DNA from: Maribellus maritimus
GTDB lineage: Bacteria > Bacteroidota > Bacteroidia > Bacteroidales > Prolixibacteraceae
Assembly: GCF_022267315.1 (NCBI RefSeq)
Contig: NZ_JAIKLE010000005.1
Coordinates: 1-64,000 of the forward strand
Direction: 5' to 3'
Length of the DNA stretch: 64,000 nt
Position 1 is the first letter of the stretch, and each line of letters opens with the position of its first letter. The notes under the pieces are model-generated. The model made no database searches and was not told the origin of the DNA. It saw only the letters and a list, made by a program, of their open reading frames with translations. Below are positions 9,688-18,134 of the stretch, piece by piece. The translations under genes were made by a program, and so were the position numbers.

Positions 9688-9846
9688 ATTATTCTTAAAA
9701 TCCAATTTCCGTCCAGAACGAACTTCTCCGGGGCATCCCTGAAAGACTTCTTTTTACTAAAATTACACTACCTTCTGCGGCGATGTTACTCCTTTCAAAA
9801 TAGCTGAAATACCAAAGAAAAAATGCGGACATGGAAACTTATGAGA
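9688..9846 (-). ncRNA. candidate small structured RNA between two terminators
   Basis: The interval lies on the minus strand after one terminator and is closed by another, a typical setting for an independent small transcript. Near its ends UUUCC-AU-GUCC (9825-9838 region) can pair with GGACGGAAA (9706-9715 region), giving a bulged closing stem of about 9 bp. TGAAAG and CTTTCA inside form a second possible stem, and AGAA-GUUCG-UUCU a small hairpin. A 45-codon frame starts at 9832, but it has no ribosome-binding site. I do not recognise a known RNA family; the length would suit a 6S-like RNA, but I see no decisive match. Confidence 0.22.
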
Positions 9847-9882
9847 AAAAACCGGTAGTAAAACCAGATGTTTCTTACCGGC
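9846..9882 (-). terminator. terminator of the lipocalin-like gene
   Basis: The stem CCGGTA/TACCGG (9852-9857 with 9876-9881) has an inner AAAC/GTTT extension. On the minus strand it is followed by a run of T. It lies about 38 bases after the stop of the secreted lipocalin-like gene. Confidence 0.6.
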
Positions 9883-9918
9883 TTTGTTTTAAAGAAGTAA
9901 CCAAAGTTTTATTTTCAG

Positions 9919-10383
9919 TTATTGTTTATCATATACCATCATTTCCGACATGTCTCCATACGATGATGAAGCGGAAGCTTCAATTACCATATTTTCACCA
10001 TCCATTTTGTATACTTCTACAATAGTCATCGTTTCGCCTTGCATCGGAATTTTTGAAGTTACAGTCAGCATCTTTTTGTCATCGGACCAAACAGCAGTAG
10101 ATTTCTTTTCAGTGTCCATAAAACCAACATTAACACATTCTTTTCCATCAAGTGTAAGTTTATCCTTTGTTGTAAAATTCTGTCCTTGAAAACTCGAATG
10201 TTTCTCAACACTCATATCGTTTGTTTTATGAACGACAACGATTTCGTTCGGAGCCATGCTAAACTGGTCGCCAAGTTTACTTTTTGAACTGTTCAATTTC
10301 CAGGTTCCGGAGAAATCCATGCTCTGAGCTGATACCAATGTTGCACCAAGCAACATCACTAAAAGGTAGATAATTTTTTTCAT
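9919..10383 (-). CDS. small secreted lipocalin-like protein
   Basis: The 154-residue protein has a clean Sec signal peptide (about 1-19, cleavage after VSA). The mature part begins with MDFSGTWKLNSSKSKLGD. This FxGTWKLN opening, followed by alternating strands, resembles lipocalin-like and DUF-type beta-barrel proteins common in Bacteroidota. No catalytic motif is visible and the function is unknown. It stands alone, with a terminator after it and a 646-base gap before it, and the next gene is divergent. It may bind a small hydrophobic ligand at the envelope; this is fold-level inference only. Confidence 0.75.
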   Translation of the reverse strand: MKKIIYLLVMLLGATLVSAQSMDFSGTWKLNSSKSKLGDQFSMAPNEIVVVHKTNDMSVEKHSSFQGQNFTTKDKLTLDGKECVNVGFMDTEKKSTAVWSDDKKMLTVTSKIPMQGETMTIVEVYKMDGENMVIEASASSSYGDMSEMMVYDKQ

Positions 10384-11029
10384 GATAGTTAGGTTTATTG
10401 TTAATAATTACAATATATAGAACTCTCTAATTTAAAAAGGTTTATTCAAAATAAAAAAGATTATTTATTGGAATTTCAATCTTTTGATTCGATATTTATT
10501 TACACAGCACTTTAAAGTTGTCCCGGGCATTATCTTCTATGCCAACTGCCTTGTTTCACGAATAAAAAAAACATTTGATTTCAATAAAAAAAACCCTCCC
10601 TCTGTAATACTTTCATGTAATACAAAAAAATGAATAGAGCAAAAAAGACAATGTTACGCTTTTTACCTAAAAAAGCACTTTGTGAATTTTATTTTACATA
10701 AAAAATATCAACTACTTACAAAAATTCAAACAAACATAATATCAAAACAAAACAAACAAATGGCTAAAACAAGAAATTTTATATCTATAAAATCCATTTG
10801 TATTAAAAACCTGAATGAATCAAATTATTTTATTGCAAAGAAAAACTCACCTCTACCACGCATCACATTTCCTGACTTTTATCATGTTATATAACTATTT
10901 GTTAACTAATCATTAATAAAAGTGACATTTTTACACTAAAAAAATAAAAAAGAGAACTAATATCCACGATTTATACACTATTTTAACATTACAATTTCTG
11001 CAAAAACAATAATAATTAAATCACTTTTT
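10384..11029. other. 646-base AT-rich divergent intergenic region
   Basis: This separates the minus-strand lipocalin-like gene from the plus-strand propeller-SusC-SusD operon, so it must hold both promoters. It is very A-rich, with several runs of seven or eight A. No match to the Bacteroidota -7 element TAnnTTTG with a proper -33 TTTG was found. A 70-codon frame at 10682-10894 has random composition and is not called. Its unusual length suggests a regulatory leader, but no specific operator is visible. Confidence 0.5.
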
Positions 11030-13417
11030 ATGAATACACGTCTGTTTCTTTTACGTTTTAAAGGAGTTATTTTATTCCTGTTATTTGTAAATTATTTAAG
11101 CACTGCACAAGAGAAAAAACCGGTTTTTAGTGGAGTTGAGAGGGTTAAAATGTTCAGCAAACAAAAAGAACTCGTCCAATCTTCTGCGTATAAAGATCTA
11201 CACTGGAGTTATATTGGTCCGACAAACATAAGTGGAAGGTGTACAGATGTTGAGGCAATATCTCCGCGAGGGCAGCAATACTCCATATGGATTGGTTCTG
11301 CAACCGGAGGGGTTTGGAAATCAACCAACGAAGGAACTACTTTTGAACCTGTATTTGATGAAATGCCAACTGCATCAATCGGCGATATTGCTATAGATCC
11401 TCAAAATCCCGATGTTGTATGGGTTGGAACCGGAGAAGCAAATATATTCCGGAGTTCAAATGCAGGATGTGGCGTTTTTAAAACCTCCGACGGTGGTAAA
11501 AACTGGGAGCTGATGGGGCTGGAGAAAACACACACAATCGGAAGAATCAGAATTCATCCTGAAAACAGTAATATTATTTACGTCGCTGCTACAGGACATG
11601 AATGGACAACCAATGAAGAAAGAGGCCTTTACAAAACGACTGACGGCGGAAAAACATGGGATAAAATTCTTAAAATCAACGACAAAACAGGTGTTTTTGA
11701 TGTTGTTTTAGACCCGTCTGATCCTGAAACAATTTATGCAACCTCCTGGGAAAGGATGAGATTAAAATGGAATGATCCACGGACATTTGAAGACACCAGG
11801 AATTGTGGCATCTGGAAATCTACAGATGGTGGGAAAAATTGGAAAAAAATAAACCAGGGACTTCCGGACGCAAGCCACAGAGGCAGAATTGGGATTGATA
11901 TTTCCCATTCAAATCCGAAAGTATTGTATGCACTGTTGGATAATTACGAAATAGCCTATGAAGCGGAAGAAGGAGAAGTTGATTCTTATGGAAGACCTAA
12001 AGAAGACGTTATAAAAGGAGCCACCGTTTATAAAACTACAGATGGAGGTGAAAGCTGGGTACAAGTAAGTGGACTGACACCGGAAACAAAAACATATATG
12101 GAGCGCCATTCAGGAACATATGGCTGGGTTTTTGGGCAAATACGAGTCGATCCAAAAGATGAAAACACCATTTATACACTTGGAATATGGTTACATAAAT
12201 CTACTGATGGGGGAAAAACATTTACAACCATTCGTGACCCGCATGCCGACCATCATGGCTTCTGGATTGATCCAAATAACTCTAATTACCTGCTTGATGT
12301 ACAGGATGGCGGTTTATCTATTTCGTATGATCAGGGAGCAACATGGAAACATCCGATAGCCCCTCTGCCATTGGCACAATTCTACAATATTGCTTTCGAC
12401 TACAACACTCCTTTCAGAGTTTTTGGCTCAATACAGGATCATCACAGCTTTTACGGCACAGTAGACATTTCAAGAGGAAAAGACAGAATAGAGCCTGTTG
12501 AGTTTGAACATACACTGGGCGCCGAAGGCAGTATTCATGTAATAGACCCACGGGATAATAATACTGTTTTTGCTAGTGTTTTTTACGGGAATCTTGCTCG
12601 TGCCAAGGTAGATAGCTATCCGGAAAGTACAGAACGAATTTTGCCACCAAATTATCCGGACGAACCGGCTTTGCGTGGACAATGGGTTTCTCCCATCGTA
12701 ATGTCTCCCCACAACAACGATATTATTTATTTTGGTACTCAGTATGTAATGAAATCGACAGACAAAGGAAGTACCTGGGAAAAAATCAGTCCGGATTTAT
12801 CATTTAACGATCCCAATAAATTCGGAGATATAAATTACCAAACCATACAAACACTTGACGAATCACCTTTACGTGCTGGGTTACTTTACGCCGGCACAGA
12901 CGATGGAAGGATTTGGCGTACAAAAGATGCCGGTAAAACATGGGAAGAAATCAGAAGTGGAGCCGTACCGCAACGATGGGTGTCCCGAATGGTTGCATCA
13001 AAATATGAGCTGGGAACGGTTTACATGACACAAACCGGAAGACGCGACGATGACTTTCAGGTTTACATCTGGAAATCAACTGACTTTGGCAAGACATGGG
13101 AAGACATTTCCGGTAACATTCCGGTGGGACCAGTAAATGTAATAAGAGAAGATCCAATTAACCCTGATATCCTTTACGTTGGCACCGATGCTTCGGTATA
13201 CATAAGTAAAAACAAAGGCGAAAGCTGGGACGTGTTGGGTGACTTACCATTTGCCTATGTACACGATCTTCAAATCCACCCACGAGAAAATATGATTATT
13301 ATAGCTACACACGGGCGGGGAATGTTTGTTATGGATGCCGACCCTGTAAATGATAAAGAAGAATTACTTAGACAACGCAGACGATACAGAGCTACAGAGA
13401 TGGAGACCGAAAATTAA
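11030..13417 (+). CDS. secreted VPS10/BNR-type beta-propeller protein
   Basis: The 795-residue product has a signal peptide (about 1-26, ending STAQ). It then carries about eleven Asp-box repeats, for example KTSDGGKNW, KTTDGGKTW, KSTDGGKNW and KSTDFGKTW. This spacing is that of large ten-bladed (sortilin VPS10-like) or tandem seven-bladed (GH74-like) propellers. Bacteroidota homologues are often labelled glycosyl hydrolase, but I see no proven catalytic pair, so binding or hydrolysis is open. Conserved blocks such as GTGEA, NEERG and HPREN are shared with the 889-residue paralogue 4.7 kb downstream. It is the first gene of the operon: SusC starts 33 bases later. It is probably exported to the periplasm or surface to present ligand to SusC/SusD. 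Confidence 0.8.
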   Translation: MNTRLFLLRFKGVILFLLFVNYLSTAQEKKPVFSGVERVKMFSKQKELVQSSAYKDLHWSYIGPTNISGRCTDVEAISPRGQQYSIWIGSATGGVWKSTNEGTTFEPVFDEMPTASIGDIAIDPQNPDVVWVGTGEANIFRSSNAGCGVFKTSDGGKNWELMGLEKTHTIGRIRIHPENSNIIYVAATGHEWTTNEERGLYKTTDGGKTWDKILKINDKTGVFDVVLDPSDPETIYATSWERMRLKWNDPRTFEDTRNCGIWKSTDGGKNWKKINQGLPDASHRGRIGIDISHSNPKVLYALLDNYEIAYEAEEGEVDSYGRPKEDVIKGATVYKTTDGGESWVQVSGLTPETKTYMERHSGTYGWVFGQIRVDPKDENTIYTLGIWLHKSTDGGKTFTTIRDPHADHHGFWIDPNNSNYLLDVQDGGLSISYDQGATWKHPIAPLPLAQFYNIAFDYNTPFRVFGSIQDHHSFYGTVDISRGKDRIEPVEFEHTLGAEGSIHVIDPRDNNTVFASVFYGNLARAKVDSYPESTERILPPNYPDEPALRGQWVSPIVMSPHNNDIIYFGTQYVMKSTDKGSTWEKISPDLSFNDPNKFGDINYQTIQTLDESPLRAGLLYAGTDDGRIWRTKDAGKTWEEIRSGAVPQRWVSRMVASKYELGTVYMTQTGRRDDDFQVYIWKSTDFGKTWEDISGNIPVGPVNVIREDPINPDILYVGTDASVYISKNKGESWDVLGDLPFAYVHDLQIHPRENMIIIATHGRGMFVMDADPVNDKEELLRQRRRYRATEMETEN

Positions 13418-13450
13418 TTATTCATTAATCAAATTTTTAAATTATTCTCT

Positions 13451-16400
13451 ATGAAAAAAATCACGACGCTGCTAATTGCACTGATTTTGTTGTCAACAAT
13501 TTCAGTGCTTGCCCAAACAGTGGAAATCAGGGGAGTTGTTACCTCTGAGGATGATGGTATGGCTATACCAGGCGTTACTGTCAGTGTAAAAGGAACTACT
13601 ATGGGAACAACGACCGACATGGACGGGAATTATTCAATTAAGGTTCCATCCGAAACAAAAACGCTGGTCTTTAGTTACATCGGGATGAAGACACTGGAAA
13701 TTGAAGTCTCAGGACGTACTCAGATCAATGTCACCCTTAAATCAGACATTCAAGACATTGATGAGATTGTAGTTACTGCACTAGGCATAAAAAGTGAAAA
13801 AAAGGCGCTTGGTTATTCCACAAGCGAAGTGGAATCCGACGAACTGATCGCGACCCGCACTGATAACTTTGCAACAGCACTCGGAGGGAAAGTGGCAGGG
13901 CTTAATATCACGAATACTTCCAGCCAGGGGGGATCAGGAACACGTATTGTTCTTCGCGGGGGTTCTTCTATTACCGGTTCAAACGAACCACTTTTTGTTG
14001 TTAACGGTGTACCTTTTGACGCCGACAACCGGGGAACTTCTTCCGGACTGGCTGACATTGACCCGAATTCCATCGAATCATTAAGTGTTTTAAAAGGTGC
14101 TGCGGCTTCTGCTCTTTATGGCAGCCGAGCTGCTAACGGTGTAATTCTCATTACATTAAAAACCGGAGCAATGGATTCAAAACCTACCGTAACGTTTAAA
14201 CACACCTCAACGTTTGATGAACCATACGAGATTCCTCTTCAAAAATCATGGTCGCAGGGAGTTTTTGACTTTGGGGCACAGGACTGGAATTATATTGATG
14301 GAGACAACCAATATACTTCATCTTCATGGGGGCCAAAAATCTCCGATCTTAATGGTGTAGATTATTACGATCGCTGGCAGGTTTTCAAAACCGGGTATAC
14401 TGCCGACAATACATTCAGTGTTAACGGTGGTAATGACAAAGCTTCGTATTTTGTATCGTATACCAATACAATTAACAATGGAGTACTCGATCCGCTCAGT
14501 TACAAACGAAATTCAGTAAACGCGAACACTTCATTTAAATTTACGAAAAAGCTTACTGTTTCATCCAACGCTCTGTATTCAAGTCAGGATATCGACCGTT
14601 TTGAAGAAAGCAATAGCAACTATACGTTTATGAACACTTTCCTCGCCTCTCCTCCTTCGTGGAACCCTAATCCCATTTACCGGGAAGACGGAACATTACG
14701 CCTATACAGAGGAGGTGGTCGTGAACCCTATCTTTATATGATGGAAAACACAGGTAACAACATCAAACGTGAAAGATTTGCAGGTTCGGTTACTGTTGAA
14801 TATGAAATTATGGAACACCTGAATTTCAGATCTGTAACCGGTGTAAGTACCAACAACCGAAGTTACGAAAACTACAAAAACAAAGGCGGTTTGGTAAATA
14901 CTGAAGGCACCTATGAAAGAGGAACACGGTTTGCTAAGGATATTGAATCTACTGAAATGATAACTTATGACAACCGTATCGGAGATTTTTCATTCGATGT
15001 AATGGTTGGGCACAACATCGTACAGAATTATTGGGAAAGGATGGTTTTTGAAGGAACAGGGCTTGTAGTTGCCAATATATACAACTCAGCGAATGTGTCC
15101 AATTACACAGCTTTCTCTGAATGGGAAAAATTCCGTTCATGGTCACTTTTCGGAAAAGCCAGCATTGGATACAAAAGCATGTTGTATTATTCTGTTACCG
15201 GAAGAAACGACTGGGCTTCAAGTATTAAAAACGACTATTTCTATCCAAGCCACAGTTTTAGTTTTGTTTTCAGTGAACTTATTTCTGAAAATGAGATTCT
15301 CGACTTTGGTAAATTGAGGCTTAGTTATGCAAAGGTTGGGGCTCCGGCAAATCCTTACGCAACAAATATTGTTCTTGACCAGGCTGAATCATCTGATTGG
15401 CTGGGATATTCATGGCCTTTCAACGGACAAAACAGCTACCTGCCAAGTTCTGATTACCCAAATGAAGACCTTCAGAATGAGTTTAAAAGTGAAATTGAAG
15501 GTGGATTGGAAATGAAATTCTTTGATAACAGGTTGGGAATCGACCTTGCGGTTTATAAAAACTGGAGTGATAACCAGATACTTTGGCAACAACTTTTAAA
15601 CTCAACCGGATACGAAGGTGGATATATTAATATTGGCGGAATCACACACAAAGGTATAGAACTCGTGTTAACAGGTACACCAGTTAAAACATCAAATTTC
15701 AGTTGGGACATTACGTTTAACTGGGCGAAAGACAATTCAAAAGTCGACGATCTGGGAGAAAACGATGAACCTATTGATTTAGGATCTTCAGGATGGGCAA
15801 TTGTTGGTCAACCGTTTCCGGTAATTTACGATGACGGATTCCTTCGCGACGATGACGGAAACCTGGTTTTGAGCGATGAAGGCGACCAATCAGACAACAG
15901 GACAACCTATGGCCGACCAATGATTGATCCCCGCGGAAGAAAAATTCTTGGCAAAATTGAACCCGATTGGATTGGAGGACTTCGCAACTCATTTAATTAC
16001 AAAAATCTTACTCTTACTACTCAAATCGATTTTCAAAAAGGTGGCCTTGTTGTAAATTTTGACGAACACTACCTCACCTACTATGGAATGTCGTCACTTC
16101 AGGAAGATCGTCCGGAAGACAACCGAATTGTTTTCGATGGAGTTATGGGGCATTATGACTATGATACGCAAGAAGTGGTTGTTACCAATCCGAACAATAC
16201 TGAGTGGACTCATTACAGCAGTTATTACCAAACGGTCTGTCAGTCCACCCCCGAGGAAAATATCCAACCCCGTGATTTTATCAAACTCAGAGAAGTATCG
16301 CTAACCTACAGTATGCCATCTTCGATTACCCAAAAACTCCACGTAAAAGGAATCGATTTAACTTTTTCAGGAAGAAACCTTTGGAGAAAATTTAAAGACG

Positions 16401-16519
16401 AGTTTACCGGACCTGATGTAGAAACCAATACTAATGGTATTGACAATGGAAACGCATGGTTTAACTATAGTTTCCCTGCAATGAAAACATATTCATTTAC
16501 ACTTGGTTTAACGCTTTAA
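13451..16519 (+). CDS. SusC/RagA-type TonB-dependent transporter
   Basis: A 1022-residue outer-membrane transporter. It has a signal peptide (about 1-21), then a carboxypeptidase-regulatory-like domain (IRGVVTSEDDGMAIPGVTVS onwards to about 105), and a TonB box/plug start DEIVVTALGIKSEKKALGYS. The plug contains GGKVAGLNI, VLRGGSS and LKGAAASALYGSRAANGVI, and a 22-strand barrel follows. There is no STN domain, so it is not expected to signal through FecR/ECF sigma, unlike the second SusC here. SusD follows after 12 bases. With the upstream propeller gene it forms a three-gene operon importing an unidentified ligand. Confidence 0.95.
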   Translation: MKKITTLLIALILLSTISVLAQTVEIRGVVTSEDDGMAIPGVTVSVKGTTMGTTTDMDGNYSIKVPSETKTLVFSYIGMKTLEIEVSGRTQINVTLKSDIQDIDEIVVTALGIKSEKKALGYSTSEVESDELIATRTDNFATALGGKVAGLNITNTSSQGGSGTRIVLRGGSSITGSNEPLFVVNGVPFDADNRGTSSGLADIDPNSIESLSVLKGAAASALYGSRAANGVILITLKTGAMDSKPTVTFKHTSTFDEPYEIPLQKSWSQGVFDFGAQDWNYIDGDNQYTSSSWGPKISDLNGVDYYDRWQVFKTGYTADNTFSVNGGNDKASYFVSYTNTINNGVLDPLSYKRNSVNANTSFKFTKKLTVSSNALYSSQDIDRFEESNSNYTFMNTFLASPPSWNPNPIYREDGTLRLYRGGGREPYLYMMENTGNNIKRERFAGSVTVEYEIMEHLNFRSVTGVSTNNRSYENYKNKGGLVNTEGTYERGTRFAKDIESTEMITYDNRIGDFSFDVMVGHNIVQNYWERMVFEGTGLVVANIYNSANVSNYTAFSEWEKFRSWSLFGKASIGYKSMLYYSVTGRNDWASSIKNDYFYPSHSFSFVFSELISENEILDFGKLRLSYAKVGAPANPYATNIVLDQAESSDWLGYSWPFNGQNSYLPSSDYPNEDLQNEFKSEIEGGLEMKFFDNRLGIDLAVYKNWSDNQILWQQLLNSTGYEGGYINIGGITHKGIELVLTGTPVKTSNFSWDITFNWAKDNSKVDDLGENDEPIDLGSSGWAIVGQPFPVIYDDGFLRDDDGNLVLSDEGDQSDNRTTYGRPMIDPRGRKILGKIEPDWIGGLRNSFNYKNLTLTTQIDFQKGGLVVNFDEHYLTYYGMSSLQEDRPEDNRIVFDGVMGHYDYDTQEVVVTNPNNTEWTHYSSYYQTVCQSTPEENIQPRDFIKLREVSLTYSMPSSITQKLHVKGIDLTFSGRNLWRKFKDEFTGPDVETNTNGIDNGNAWFNYSFPAMKTYSFTLGLTL

Positions 16520-16531
16520 TTAAGATAAAAG

Positions 16532-17995
16532 ATGAAAAAGATATATTCAAAAATATGTATTGTATTCTCGCTGTTAATTCTCTTTTCAGCGTGTGATAAC
16601 TGGCTCGACGTTGATGAAGATCCAAATGCCATTACTGATTCACCTTCTATTAACGAAGGGATTTACCTAACCGGAGTTGAGGCAGAATGGACTCAGCAGG
16701 CTGTAACCTTCTTTGTTTGGTGGAATGGTATGAAAGATTGGTTGCTTTGGTACGCAGCCGATGGGACTCAAGGTTATGAAACCCGTTTTGAAATAGCAAC
16801 TGACTATGGAATTGAAATCTGGAATGCATACACCGGAGCCCTAATGCACTCAAATGCTTTGTATGAAAAAGCAAAAGAAAACGGCAATAACCGTTTCCAG
16901 GCTATCGGAGCAACAATTTCAGCCTGGCACTGGTTTAACATGGCCGATTATTACGACCAGGCACCGCTTGATGAAGCTCTGAACGGAGCTGAATTCCCTT
17001 ACCCTAATGTCAATTCACTCGAAGAAATTTATACTCATGCCAACGCGCTTCTCGACGAAGCAATTCAACTGTTTAATGCTTCTGATCCGGGAGAATTAGT
17101 GCCATCTGCGTCACAAGATTATATTTTTGGCGCCGATTACAGCAAATGGACAAAGCTTTGTTATTCTTTAAAGGCACGATATGCTATGCGACTTACATAT
17201 TTGCCCGGAAAAACTGCAACAGGCCAGGCCGATCTCGCTTTACAATATCTCGAAAACGGAATGACCTCAAATGATGATATGTGTGCATGGGATCATCTGG
17301 ACAACCTTACTTTCGACAGTTACATTTATGAAGAATCGTTATATGATTACTCCGCCGAAGGAATGACACCTTCAACATACATTGTTAATTTACTTAATGA
17401 TTTGAACGATCCAAGAAGACCAATTTTTTGGACCGAAGCGGAACAGGGAGGATACATCGGACATAATAGTGGCTCATCTTCGGTTTCTGGCGAAAAACCT
17501 AGCAGGTGGTCGATGAGCTATTGTACCCAATCATACCCCGATATGATTATGATGTACTCTGAATGTCTTTTCCTGGAAGCAGAAGCTTATGCGTTAAAAG
17601 GAGAATATGCAGCTGCGCAAACGGCTCTTAAAGCAGCGGTTAGAGCTGACATGGAATATCATGGTGTTGCAGAACAAGATATTGTAGCTTATCTTGCTCA
17701 ATCAGAACTTAGTGTTCCTTCAAACGTTGAAGCCGCACAGGAATTGGTTATGACCCAAAAATACATTGCCAACACTTTTGAAACAACTGAATCTTACTTT
17801 GATTTTATTCGCACCGGATATCCAAAACTTGATTTTAGTATTATCAATCAGGTGATCAATACGAATACATTTCCTCGACGAAATCCATATCCACCAGATG
17901 AACTTGAAAAAAATCCATCAATTGCAGCAATCGGTCAACCCGACTACTTTAAAAAAGGAGTTGCCTGGGATACAAAATCTTTTTCATGGAGATAA
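16532..17995 (+). CDS. SusD-like lipoprotein (SusD-like_2 type)
   Basis: The 487-residue lipoprotein (LFSAC, Cys21) begins mature with DNWLDVDEDPNAITDS, the opening typical of the SusD-like_2/RagB group that accompanies shorter SusC proteins without STN. Helical TPR-like segments (WHWFNMADYYDQAPLDEAL, LEAEAYALKGEYAAAQTAL) match the SusD fold. It forms the surface lid of the SusC barrel and captures the ligand. It is the last gene of the operon, followed 28 bases later by a strong terminator. The ligand is unknown; SusD-like_2 partners are found with both glycan and peptide importers. Confidence 0.92.
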   Translation: MKKIYSKICIVFSLLILFSACDNWLDVDEDPNAITDSPSINEGIYLTGVEAEWTQQAVTFFVWWNGMKDWLLWYAADGTQGYETRFEIATDYGIEIWNAYTGALMHSNALYEKAKENGNNRFQAIGATISAWHWFNMADYYDQAPLDEALNGAEFPYPNVNSLEEIYTHANALLDEAIQLFNASDPGELVPSASQDYIFGADYSKWTKLCYSLKARYAMRLTYLPGKTATGQADLALQYLENGMTSNDDMCAWDHLDNLTFDSYIYEESLYDYSAEGMTPSTYIVNLLNDLNDPRRPIFWTEAEQGGYIGHNSGSSSVSGEKPSRWSMSYCTQSYPDMIMMYSECLFLEAEAYALKGEYAAAQTALKAAVRADMEYHGVAEQDIVAYLAQSELSVPSNVEAAQELVMTQKYIANTFETTESYFDFIRTGYPKLDFSIINQVINTNTFPRRNPYPPDELEKNPSIAAIGQPDYFKKGVAWDTKSFSWR

Positions 17996-18022
17996 AAGGA
18001 TGTAATAATTAAAATTGTGTTT

Positions 18023-18060
18023 AGGTCGCCTTGTTTTTTAATAAGGCGACCTTATTTTTA
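18023..18060 (+). terminator. strong terminator after the propeller-SusC-SusD operon
   Basis: A perfect 10-bp stem AGGTCGCCTT/AAGGCGACCT (18023-18032 with 18043-18052) has a 10-base loop and is followed by TATTTTTA. It separates the operon from the second propeller gene, which therefore needs its own promoter. Confidence 0.9.
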
Positions 18061-18134
18061 TACAAAATTACCTGAGGGAGTTAGATTATAAAAACAAAAC
18101 TGAAAAATAATGTTGTTTCAAAATACATACTAAA

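Larger units (their letters stand above)
9440..9918. other. 479-base gap: two hairpins, no convincing protein gene
   Basis: The gap lies between the GH78 start and the lipocalin-like gene. It contains two minus-strand terminator-like hairpins (9846-9881 and 9653-9687) with about 150 bases between them. That interval could encode a short transcript; the candidate RNA is listed separately. The only minus-strand reading frame is 45 codons (9695-9832) with no ribosome-binding site. The part next to the GH78 gene (9440-9650) shows no ORF or repeat and probably holds its promoter. Confidence 0.6.

Noticed and set aside
10682-10894. 70-codon frame in the AT-rich gap
   Set aside because: Composition follows the A-rich DNA (Lys, Ile, Asn), with no signal, domain or ribosome-binding site.
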